Below are positions 56,483 through 64,000 of a stretch of 64,000 nt of DNA, piece by piece (positions within the stretch are counted from its first letter, which is position 1; every line of letters begins with the position of its first letter). The translations under genes and the position numbers were made by a program. This stretch comes from Actinobacillus porcitonsillarum (GTDB lineage Bacteria; Pseudomonadota; Gammaproteobacteria; Enterobacterales; Pasteurellaceae). The notes below the pieces were generated by a model. That model was given only the letters and a program-made list of their open reading frames with translations. It had not been told where the DNA came from and searched no databases. The stretch covers positions 434,001 to 498,000 of the forward strand of contig NZ_CP029206.1 of assembly GCF_003101015.1 (NCBI RefSeq), written 5' to 3'.

Positions 56483-57046
56483 TTATAACAATAGCGCCGA
56501 TCCCCATTTAATAATATCAAAGAAAAACTTGTTTTCATTGGTGGCAACGCCATCGCCTTTTTGTTTGTCATCAGACTTAGCTTCTTCCACCATACCGCTT
56601 TTATATTGCCCTTTGACCACCGCCAAATCATCACGAGCTTTCGATCTTAACGTTTCGCATTGCTTTTTCGTTAATTCCTTGATTTCACTAGGATTTTCTT
56701 TAAATTTCTTAAATTGGTATTGCGCATATCCCATAGATTTCTCATCTGCTTGCACAATTTTCACATATTGCTCGCCAATGACTTTTTCTAACGGATAGAA
56801 AAAGACGTATTGTGAGTGAATATACGCATCTTCTTTAGAAAAATGATCCTGTTGAATCCGTGTGAGATTAGGATAAATACATTCCGCCGCTTGATTGCTT
56901 TCTGCCACCCAGCGCTGAGCATCTTGATCCGATAAAATATAATCTGCATCGGCAAACTCGCCAGGGAAAGGCGAGTTTTGCTGAGAAGATGAACAGCTGA
57001 GAAGGACAACGGAAAAGGTTATGAGAGCAAAAAAATTTTTTAGCAT
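56483..57046 (-). CDS. Predicted lipoprotein of unknown function
   Basis: 187 residues from the ATG at 57046 (GGACAG upstream; a TTG four codons earlier is less likely). Signal peptide with lipobox VVLLSC, lipidated cysteine at residue 18, then a Ser/Gln-rich linker. The rest contains conserved-looking blocks such as [20 protein letters not shown] and [18 protein letters not shown] believe such proteins are typical of Pasteurellaceae, but I cannot name the family with confidence. It follows the capsule genes in the same direction and may be a separate unit. Confidence 0.65.
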   Translation of the reverse strand: MLKNFFALITFSVVLLSCSSSQQNSPFPGEFADADYILSDQDAQRWVAESNQAAECIYPNLTRIQQDHFSKEDAYIHSQYVFFYPLEKVIGEQYVKIVQADEKSMGYAQYQFKKFKENPSEIKELTKKQCETLRSKARDDLAVVKGQYKSGMVEEAKSDDKQKGDGVATNENKFFFDIIKWGSALLL

Positions 57047-57098
57047 TTGTCTGTCCAAATTAAACTATATTCTTCAAGTTAAAAAATTACATAGAAAC

Positions 57099-58397
57099 TC
57101 ATTCACTAGATAAGCACTCAAAAACAATATTTTTCCATTTTACATTTCCATTTTGCGCTAAATACGGACCCATTCTTAAGAACCTATCTTTAGATAAAAT
57201 AATTAACTCTACATGTTCCCATTTTCCCCCTTCAAGACCTAGTTCTTCAGCTCTTAACACTTTAGATAATATAGCGTCTTTATGCCATAGCGTAAATTTA
57301 CTCTTATGGGCTCGAACTAAAAAAATTGCATCATCTTCTAACTTCTCTAAATTTCTAATAAATACATCGAAAGACAATTTGTATTTAAAATATGAATTAT
57401 TTCTTCCACCAATTTCTATAGGTAAGCTATGCAGTTGGTTATATACTGGCTTCACTTCACCATTCACATTTATAGATATTTCTTCATCAGAAATATTAAA
57501 CAATGTATTTCTATTATGATTCCAAATATTAATAGCATTAAGTAAATTCCATGAAGGGACTTCTTTAGCTTTTTTTGTTGAACTTAGCTCCGATATTAAT
57601 CGGCTAGAACTAAAACAAGCCAACTGATCTACATGTTTTATTTTCTTATTAAATACATTATTAAACAATTTCACTATAAAATCTTCATAATATTTTTTTT
57701 CAAAATGTAAAGGATCTAAACCATGTGTATGTTCTTTTGTTGCTATATAACCATATCTCAGATCCAGATAGTCTAAGTTATATTTGGCTATAGCATAAGA
57801 ATCAAACTTTTCCCATACTTTATTTCTTAATGAAAGATCAAACTTAGAATCTAAAGAACGAATTTCTCCATCTAAGTTTTGCAATTTAGCAAATCTAGCA
57901 CCTGTAATAATTACTTTAGTATTCGGTAAATATGTTTTCATAAATTCCATAAAATTAGCTAAGTTTTTCTTCCATATCTTGAAATACTCTTCAAATGATA
58001 TAGTTGGCTCTAAAGTGCTTGAAACAGACAACTCATTAAATGCTTCTATTTTCTTATACCTCCAACACTTATTAGTAATGATGGAATCTTGTATATATGC
58101 AATGCCAAAATGTACATCTGGATAAAAGTCTATAATAAGAATATCTGGGTTAGAAGCAACTAGATTATTTAGACCATCTTTTTCTAGCTCACTAACTAAA
58201 TGTTCTTTTGCATATTCGTCATCCTTTCCTCTAAACTTAGAGTAATCATACTTTACAGGTTTTGAAAAAATTGAAATTAAAGATGTATGAAATTGATATT
58301 GAATCACATCAAAAAACGGTTTGTTTTCAGGTATAAAATCTGATCTAAATGCTAATCTAGATACACAACTACCAATAATTCCGACTCTTAGTGCCAT
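57099..58397 (-). CDS. DUF6270-like protein of the capsule locus
   Basis: 432 residues. N-terminus RVGIIGSCVSRLAFRSDF carries the GSCVSR block, and HGLDPLHFEKKYYEDF near residue 222 carries a His-x-x-Asp-like block; together they resemble the SGNH hydrolase/acyltransferase layout reported for DUF6270 proteins. IIDFYPDVHFGI near 90 and VIITGARFAK near 163 are the strands between. The C-terminal 180 residues include a beta-rich part. It may modify the capsule (for example acyl transfer) but this is inference. AT-rich, distal in the capsule operon. Confidence 0.6.
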   Translation of the reverse strand: MALRVGIIGSCVSRLAFRSDFIPENKPFFDVIQYQFHTSLISIFSKPVKYDYSKFRGKDDEYAKEHLVSELEKDGLNNLVASNPDILIIDFYPDVHFGIAYIQDSIITNKCWRYKKIEAFNELSVSSTLEPTISFEEYFKIWKKNLANFMEFMKTYLPNTKVIITGARFAKLQNLDGEIRSLDSKFDLSLRNKVWEKFDSYAIAKYNLDYLDLRYGYIATKEHTHGLDPLHFEKKYYEDFIVKLFNNVFNKKIKHVDQLACFSSSRLISELSSTKKAKEVPSWNLLNAINIWNHNRNTLFNISDEEISINVNGEVKPVYNQLHSLPIEIGGRNNSYFKYKLSFDVFIRNLEKLEDDAIFLVRAHKSKFTLWHKDAILSKVLRAEELGLEGGKWEHVELIILSKDRFLRMGPYLAQNGNVKWKNIVFECLSSE

Positions 58398-58409
58398 AAT
58401 AAGATATTC

Positions 58410-58880
58410 CTAAATTAACTCTAATAATTCCCAAGCTTTAATTTCTGTAGCCGAGAAAGATACTTTTCCTTGAGGGGTTACTGAAAGATATTTACCATTA
58501 TAGCCAACAGCAAATTTATTATTTTCTAATCTATTCAAAGTAAACAATTGCGCATTATTTGAACTGAACCCCCTGACAAAATTATATTTGTCTATATAAA
58601 AATAGAAAAGAGCTTGTTTATGTCTTACCCAAAAGTAAATTACCTGATTAATACCATCTCCATTTCTAGATAATCGGCATTCTAATTTAGAATATCTATC
58701 TCCATATTGTTCTAAAACAACATCTTTAATGGCAACAATGATATTTTTTTCAAAATCATTAGGGCTATCTAAGAATAAAAAAATTTCAGAAACACCAATA
58801 TTTAAATAATACTGAATAAAATAATTAATACTGTCAGGAGTAGACTTAACTGTAAGTATCACAGACCAAGATGGTTTCAT
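58410..58880 (-). CDS. Short chimeric protein: glycosyltransferase N-terminus plus fascin-like tail
   Basis: 156 residues. Residues 1-45 (SWSVILTVKSTPDSINYFIQ followed by YYLNIGVSEIFLFLDSPND) match the start of family 92/2-type glycosyltransferases. The rest (LFTLNRLENNKFAVGYNGKY, then LSVTPQGKVSF) resembles a fascin-like beta-trefoil lobe. The middle catalytic region of a glycosyltransferase is missing, so it is probably a degenerate or remodelled gene. It lies between the capsule polymerase and the DUF6270 gene and is uninterrupted by stops. Confidence 0.5.
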   Translation of the reverse strand: MKPSWSVILTVKSTPDSINYFIQYYLNIGVSEIFLFLDSPNDFEKNIIVAIKDVVLEQYGDRYSKLECRLSRNGDGINQVIYFWVRHKQALFYFYIDKYNFVRGFSSNNAQLFTLNRLENNKFAVGYNGKYLSVTPQGKVSFSATEIKAWELLELI

Positions 58881-58947
58881 TTTATTTTCCTTTTATAATA
58901 GATATAAAACATAGGTTCTATAATTATTAATAGAACCTATAATTAAA

Positions 58948-61900
58948 TTATTTAGAAAATACTTTACTATAAAACATTTGCAAAGCACTCTTTTGATAAA
59001 TATTGTAATCAAAATGAGAGAATGATAATTTTCCTTCTATAAAATCAACAAGTCCTTCATATATTCCATTTTCATTATTTGGAACCAAATGCCCAGAACG
59101 ACCTTCTAAAGCACTTCTAGAACCTACAATATCAGTAGATATAATCGGCTTATCTAAAATCATTGCTTCGAATAAAGTCATAGGTTGACCTTCATGATTT
59201 GAAGATAATACGAAACAATCAGCTCGTTTCAAAAATGGGAATGGATTAAATCTAATACCTACTAAATATACATTTTTCTCTAGTGATAACTCTTTAATAA
59301 GGATATTCAAATCATTATAAAGAGGTCCATCACCAAGAATTAATAATCTAGAATCAGGATAATCATCTACAACCTTTCTAAAGCTACGAATTAATTTTGC
59401 TTGATCTTTCTCTGGAGAAAGCCTTGCTAAATTAATAAATATCTTCCCTTTACAATCATTGAAATATTTTTCATCCTCAGCGGCTAAAGGTTCTTTAGAT
59501 CTTTTAATTGTTAATTCAGGATCTTGAACATTATCACAATAATCAAACTTATTAATGTCTAAGTTAAAACGTTCCCAAAGATTCTCGATATTTAGTTCCA
59601 TTGTAGGTTTTGATACCGACATTAAATGATCATACATATAATAAATACTAAATGTATTTTCTAAATGAGGAAAACGTAAGGTCCACTCACCATATTTATC
59701 ATTATGTTGGTAAATTGTTTTTACTACATTTTTAACTTTTGCTGAACCAAATAAATAAGCCCAGAATCTGCTATATCCAGTGAATTCAATCAATGCATCA
59801 AACTTAGAGTATCCAACCATACGTCTAAATTCTTTATTATAGGCATGTTCAAAATAAGGGCGCATATTAGCTGGCAAAAACTTATATTGATTAGCTTTTG
59901 CTTCAATCCAGTCATCTTCAATACTACGGTTCATTCGCCCAACTCTAGGTATAATATTCACATAAGGAGATACTCTAGCAAATTGTGCTAAACGTTTTTC
60001 CTCTCTAGAAATAGCATTTGGGTCAATAACTAAAGAAACTGCATATTTAGTATAATCAATATTATTTAATAGATTGATTATTGATGTAGTAATTCCATTT
60101 GGTAAAAACTCGCCACCAAAAATCAATAACGATTTTTTATCATTTAAGGCAATCTTCTCATTAGGATCTTCTTTACCATTGATAAACCAATTAACAACTC
60201 TAGCAGATACATTTCCATTTTCATAAGGTGTAAAGTCTTGCTGAGCTTGTTTATATAGTGGATGTACATCAGATTTATTAATTTCCTTGAAAACCGCATC
60301 TTTTAATTCAGTAATATTTTCTGCCATGGCTCCTGGTAGTCTAGAATTATCGAAATATAAACCTCTGTCACGCTCATACTCCTCGTAATCATCAATATAA
60401 TAAATGATTGGATTACCTGTAGCCATATAATCAAAACCAATGCTAGAATAGTCTGTAATTAGAATATCAACGATTGATAATAATTCATTAGTATTAATAT
60501 ATTCAGGAACAATATATTGACTTACACCACCTTCATAAGCATTTTTTTGAACGAAATAATGTCCTCTAAATAGAAGATTAATATTTAAATCTTTTAATGC
60601 TTTAATTTCAGAAATTAATTTATCCGCTTCAACTTCTGGAGAACCTAAAGTCCCTCTCCATGTCGGGGCATATAAAACTACTTTCTTGGATGAATCTATA
60701 TTTAAGAGTTTTCGTAGTTCGTTCTTTCTCGTCTCACTTGTATTAAGGGTTAAATCTATCCTAGGATACCCAGCTTCTAATACTTTTCCTGTATATATTT
60801 CTTTAATATCATAACGGTCAATTAAAACCCACGTTGTATGAGGATTTGGGCTTAATAAATGTGTACTTTGTAAAAAATTCCTTTGAGAATTTTTTAGCTC
60901 CATAAAGCTATTTTTAATATCTTTCCCTAAAGTTTTCCATGGTGTTCCGTGCCATGTATTTAAATATCTTTGTTCTTTCTTTCTTGTAAAATAAGGAGGA
61001 AAAGTTGCATTATTAACTAAATATTTTGCAGAACATAGATACCTTAAATATAAATCAGAATCTTTTCGTACAAATACAACGTTTTCTAATTTTTTAAACT
61101 CTTCACTTACAGAGGAAAAATCATTAATCACCCAAACAAAAAGAAAATCATCAAATTTCTCTTGTTTTTGCATTTCTAAGAAAATAGCTAAAGGATTGCA
61201 AGACATTGCAACACCAGAAAAACTTTCAAACAGTACGATTTTCTTACTTACACCTAATACATCATAATATTCATTATAAATTGCAGATTGTCTAAACCCT
61301 TCATCAGTGTTAAATTTTTTATCAGGAACACCATAAAGTTTCTGAATTTGGCGAATACTCTTTAAAAATCTTGTAGCTCTTTTAAAATTACCTAATTTTG
61401 CAAGAATCAATCCATATTTATAGTATAGATCACTATCATACTCATTAGTTCTTAGTAGTATTTGATAATATACTTTTTCTGCATTTACAATATCTCCACG
61501 AGAAAAATAAATATTTCCAAGCTCATTCCAAACTTCTAAATCCGTATAATCTAATACTAACTTGTTATATAATTTTTTTGTAGTTTTATCATTAGGAAAA
61601 ACTGTTAACTTATCAAACCAAATAGACTCCTCATTAAAAGACCTTTTTGTTTTCAAAAAGGCTAATGTGGCTTCTTTGTATTTATTAACGTTTGTTAAAC
61701 ATAAGCCTAGTCTATAATACCAATAGGAAGTATATTTTTTACTTATTGCAATTTGATAATATTCTGCTGCTTCTAAATATTTTCCCTGTTTCTCTCTAAC
61801 AAAACCAACTTGATAAAACCAGTTAGGATTAGAACTATTCAGTTTAAGAGCTAAAAGATAATATTTCTCTGCATTTGCCCAATCATAGCAACGTTGATAT

Positions 61901-62718
61901 GCAAAACCTACTCTATAACATAATTCACTATTTGATGGAAATTTTTGAAATGAATCCAAATATGCATTAACAGCATCAAGCCATAGTCCTTTTCTTTCAT
62001 GAATAGAGCCTATGCCAAGCACCTTAGACTCATTTAACTCATCTTTTTCAATAGCTTTTCTATATGCATCTAATACTTCTCTTGTTAAGCCATTAGCCTT
62101 TTCTAGACAATACCCAAATTTATAAAATAGTTCATAATCTGCTCTATTGCCTTTTAAATGGATGGCAGTTTGATAAGATACCGATGCTTCATCATACCGC
62201 TTCATTTTTTCTAAAGAATTACCTAATCTTGCATACAAATCTGCATTTTTTGAATTTAATTCGACAGCATACTTTAACGACTCTACTTCTTGCCAAACTT
62301 TTCCTTGTTTATTAAGTAATTCAGCTAATCGACTATACAATTTAGCTGTTGGTATCTCTGTTTCCAAGCGTTTCCGAATCAATGCTTCTTCAATAGCAGA
62401 CGCAGAAGTAGTCAATTTTACTCCTTGTGTATCACTTGCTTTTAACTGCGATTGATATAGTTGTACTTTCCACTCCTCTTTATTAGGTAATAAAGAAACT
62501 GCATTACTAATATATTGATAAGCAAGACTCCATTTATGTTGTTTAAAATAACACATTCCCAATTTAAAATTACTTTGAGGATGTTCTGGTTTTCTACTTA
62601 CTGCTTTTTCAAAAAATAGTTGAGCTCTAGCCCAATCTCTATTTTTATAAAACTTCATGCCATTCCAATAACTAAGAGGATAACGAGTAAGCTCTAATAA
62701 CTTTTTAAAATTTCTCAT
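58948..62718 (-). CDS. Multidomain capsule polymerase (TPR + CDP-glycerol transferase + GT4)
   Basis: 1256 residues from the ATG at 62718, chosen because AGGAA lies 7 bases upstream; the longer open frame overlaps the upstream gene. Residues 1-480 are TPR-like repeats (FKLGMCYFKQHKWSLAYQYI, YYRLGLCLTNVNKYKEATLA). Residues 490-850 are a TagF-like CDP-glycerol glycerophosphotransferase (TWHGTPWKTLGKDIKNS, APTWRGTLGS, ITDYSSIGFDYM). Residues 860-1256 are a GT4 glycosyltransferase (SSNHEGQPMTLFEAMILDKP). Such enzymes build poly(glycosyl-glycerol-phosphate) capsules in A. pleuropneumoniae. The preceding partial gene supplies CDP-glycerol. Confidence 0.87.
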   Translation of the reverse strand: MRNFKKLLELTRYPLSYWNGMKFYKNRDWARAQLFFEKAVSRKPEHPQSNFKLGMCYFKQHKWSLAYQYISNAVSLLPNKEEWKVQLYQSQLKASDTQGVKLTTSASAIEEALIRKRLETEIPTAKLYSRLAELLNKQGKVWQEVESLKYAVELNSKNADLYARLGNSLEKMKRYDEASVSYQTAIHLKGNRADYELFYKFGYCLEKANGLTREVLDAYRKAIEKDELNESKVLGIGSIHERKGLWLDAVNAYLDSFQKFPSNSELCYRVGFAYQRCYDWANAEKYYLLALKLNSSNPNWFYQVGFVREKQGKYLEAAEYYQIAISKKYTSYWYYRLGLCLTNVNKYKEATLAFLKTKRSFNEESIWFDKLTVFPNDKTTKKLYNKLVLDYTDLEVWNELGNIYFSRGDIVNAEKVYYQILLRTNEYDSDLYYKYGLILAKLGNFKRATRFLKSIRQIQKLYGVPDKKFNTDEGFRQSAIYNEYYDVLGVSKKIVLFESFSGVAMSCNPLAIFLEMQKQEKFDDFLFVWVINDFSSVSEEFKKLENVVFVRKDSDLYLRYLCSAKYLVNNATFPPYFTRKKEQRYLNTWHGTPWKTLGKDIKNSFMELKNSQRNFLQSTHLLSPNPHTTWVLIDRYDIKEIYTGKVLEAGYPRIDLTLNTSETRKNELRKLLNIDSSKKVVLYAPTWRGTLGSPEVEADKLISEIKALKDLNINLLFRGHYFVQKNAYEGGVSQYIVPEYINTNELLSIVDILITDYSSIGFDYMATGNPIIYYIDDYEEYERDRGLYFDNSRLPGAMAENITELKDAVFKEINKSDVHPLYKQAQQDFTPYENGNVSARVVNWFINGKEDPNEKIALNDKKSLLIFGGEFLPNGITTSIINLLNNIDYTKYAVSLVIDPNAISREEKRLAQFARVSPYVNIIPRVGRMNRSIEDDWIEAKANQYKFLPANMRPYFEHAYNKEFRRMVGYSKFDALIEFTGYSRFWAYLFGSAKVKNVVKTIYQHNDKYGEWTLRFPHLENTFSIYYMYDHLMSVSKPTMELNIENLWERFNLDINKFDYCDNVQDPELTIKRSKEPLAAEDEKYFNDCKGKIFINLARLSPEKDQAKLIRSFRKVVDDYPDSRLLILGDGPLYNDLNILIKELSLEKNVYLVGIRFNPFPFLKRADCFVLSSNHEGQPMTLFEAMILDKPIISTDIVGSRSALEGRSGHLVPNNENGIYEGLVDFIEGKLSFSHFDYNIYQKSALQMFYSKVFSK

Positions 62719-62725
62719 AATATTC

Positions 62726-63868
62726 CTATTGAAAATTTTTTCTATATTTATAAATTTCCATTTCAGTTTCATTAAATACTTCCATATTAGGAGTATCAAA
62801 TGCACTATCAAACTGTGTTTTAGGCGTGCGCCAATCACCATAATTTTCCGTTAAATATAAATCATAATTCTCTGGAATGAGATAATTTCCTCCAAGAAAT
62901 GCTGTAGTTGTTAGATTAAACGGTAAATTATGCCATTTAATTTTTACACCGGCATGCCAATAATCATTAGGTTCACGATAATGAATGAACACATCTATCA
63001 CAATACCATTCACATGTCTTAATGTTATAAGATGTTTTGTTCGAGTAGGCACGATATAAAAATATCCCGACGTTGATAAGTAATGTTCTAATTCCTCATA
63101 GTTATATTCATCCCAAACCCCTACATCAATATCTTTATCATGCCCCAATAATTTCCCTTCTCGAATGCAGCCTAAAAGCGTACCACTAATTAAGAAAAAA
63201 GGTATCTGATGTTGATCTAATGTCTTTTTTAAATCCTCTAAGGCTTTTTCTGCCAACTTGTCTGTAAAGTTAGAAGGGGCTTTGTTTTCTACTTTAGAGG
63301 TTTGGGTCTGTTGCTTTGCCAGCTCTAGCGCTTCATTATTTAAACCTGCTCGCAAAGCAGCATTTATTCTAGGATGAAAAATGGGATCATTTTTTAAGAA
63401 ATTCGTTGTATTTCTTACATATTGAATATGCTCTTCTAAATTTACAAAGTCCTTTGTATTCTCAACCAAATTGGCAAGATAAATCCAGACTTTCTTCCGA
63501 CTATTTTCTAAAGCACACTGAGCAAGTGTGCGCCAAGCATCTTGTTTTCTATGCTGTTTAACTAAAATATCTGCATATAAAAAGATAGCTTCCGGCATTT
63601 TTGTGAAATTTGAGATTTTTTTAACCGCTTGCTCAGCAAGATGATATTCTCCACATAAGAAGTAACTTTGCGCGAGATAATAGTTCCCGATGCTAATACC
63701 TTTTTGTACCAGTTTATTAGATAAACATCTAACCTTCTTATGTTGAGCATTTGTCAATGCTTTTGCGATACGGTAGCCGTACCAATAGGCTAATGGCGAA
63801 TATTTACAGTTAGCTTCCCTTAATACTCGCCTTAGAGATTGCATTTGCATTGAAAAAAAAGCAGACAT
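62726..63868 (-). CDS. LicD-family protein with N-terminal helical repeats
   Basis: 380 residues. The N-terminal 180 residues are helical, TPR/SEL-like (YYLAQSYFLCGEYHLAEQAV). The C-terminal 200 form a LicD/fukutin nucleotidyltransferase-like domain: FFLISGTLLGCIREGKLLGH, then DKDIDVGVW with its paired aspartates (about 244-248), and ENYGDWRTPKTQFDSAFDTP. LicD-like enzymes move phosphocholine or other phospho-groups onto glycans. It starts 5 bases after the cytidylyltransferase stop and ends 7 bases before the polymerase start. Confidence 0.83.
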   Translation of the reverse strand: MSAFFSMQMQSLRRVLREANCKYSPLAYWYGYRIAKALTNAQHKKVRCLSNKLVQKGISIGNYYLAQSYFLCGEYHLAEQAVKKISNFTKMPEAIFLYADILVKQHRKQDAWRTLAQCALENSRKKVWIYLANLVENTKDFVNLEEHIQYVRNTTNFLKNDPIFHPRINAALRAGLNNEALELAKQQTQTSKVENKAPSNFTDKLAEKALEDLKKTLDQHQIPFFLISGTLLGCIREGKLLGHDKDIDVGVWDEYNYEELEHYLSTSGYFYIVPTRTKHLITLRHVNGIVIDVFIHYREPNDYWHAGVKIKWHNLPFNLTTTAFLGGNYLIPENYDLYLTENYGDWRTPKTQFDSAFDTPNMEVFNETEMEIYKYRKNFQ

Positions 63869-63873
63869 AAATC

Positions 63874-64000
63874 TTACTCTTCCTCTTTTTCATGAATCTG
63901 TTTTTGATCTTTTGTTAAATCTTTTTCCGCAAGCATTTTTTTAACTTTCGTTGTTGAAATATCTGGTGTGCGAGGTAAGTAAACAACTTCACAATACTCT
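63874..64000 (-). CDS. Glycerol-3-phosphate cytidylyltransferase, C-terminal end (cut by window edge)
   Basis: Only the last 41 residues are visible. They read EYCEVVYLPRTPDISTTKVK and end in a charged tail (KMLAEKDLTKDQKQIHEKEEE). VVYLPRT-x-ISTT is the C-terminal signature of TagD/GCT-type cytidylyltransferases, which make CDP-glycerol. This gene supplies the substrate for the TagF-like domain of the polymerase two genes downstream and opens the capsule operon to the right. Confidence 0.82.
   Translation of the reverse strand, partial: EYCEVVYLPRTPDISTTKVKKMLAEKDLTKDQKQIHEKEEE

Noticed and set aside
62719..62841. N-terminal extension of the capsule polymerase frame
   Set aside because: It overlaps the end of the LicD gene and reads unlike a protein start; the ATG at 62718 has a good ribosome binding site.

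Overview
The window comes from a gammaproteobacterium of the family Pasteurellaceae. The evidence is many copies of the Actinobacillus pleuropneumoniae-type DNA uptake core (ACAAGCGGTC / GACCGCTTGT), often paired as inverted arms of terminators, AT-rich DNA, and gene orders typical of that family: glycerate kinase/GntP permease/cdaR, mutY-yggX-mltC, and rsfS-rlmH-mrdA-rodA-rlpA-dacA-ybeD-lipB-lipA. I place it in the Apl-type uptake clade (Actinobacillus / Mannheimia-like) but cannot name a species.

Layout. 1-2.7 kb: end of a glycerate utilisation operon with its CdaR regulator. 2.8-5.8 kb: lptM-lysA and fumC. 6.0-9.5 kb: a subtilisin-type (S8) autotransporter with eight 42-bp in-frame repeats. 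9.7-14.2 kb: ffh, a candidate small RNA locus, tRNA-Asn and tRNA-Phe, and mutY-yggX-mltC. 14.3-18.6 kb: a VOC protein, sfsA and hslVU, with a complete REP-associated transposase element lying between hslV and hslU. 18.7-23.5 kb: acyl-CoA ligase, UPF0597, a ComEA-like protein and fklB. 23.6-27.7 kb: a 4-kb low-GC cassette (DMT exporter, serine acetyltransferase, cysteine-synthase-like enzyme, MocR regulator) bounded by identical 63-bp direct repeats built on a USS hairpin. 28-34.9 kb: a full L-ascorbate (ula) regulon, two divergent operons with CRP-like sites between them. 35-39.7 kb: a predicted outer-membrane protein, prmA, a phosphoribosyltransferase bounded by identical 45-bp direct repeats, an XRE regulator and a DUF1232/LRAT cluster. 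39.8-52.4 kb: tldD, the cell-wall/lipoate cluster and mutS. 52.5-56.4 kb: glutathione S-transferase, a HipBST toxin-antitoxin module, an IS110-family element and a REP-doublet (MITE-like) repeat. 56.5-64 kb: the distal end of a capsule locus of the CDP-glycerol (teichoic-acid-like) type, running leftwards and continuing beyond the window.

How it works together. The housekeeping blocks are ordinary. The accessory content is concentrated in units bounded by repeats: two gene cassettes flanked by duplicated terminator/USS hairpins, a RAYT-like element inside an operon, an IS110 beside a toxin-antitoxin module and the capsule locus, and at least four families of REP-like palindromes. The cassette at 23.6-27.7 kb is the best candidate for a poorly described system: it appears to make an O-acetylserine-derived compound, export it, and regulate itself with a PLP-binding MocR protein.
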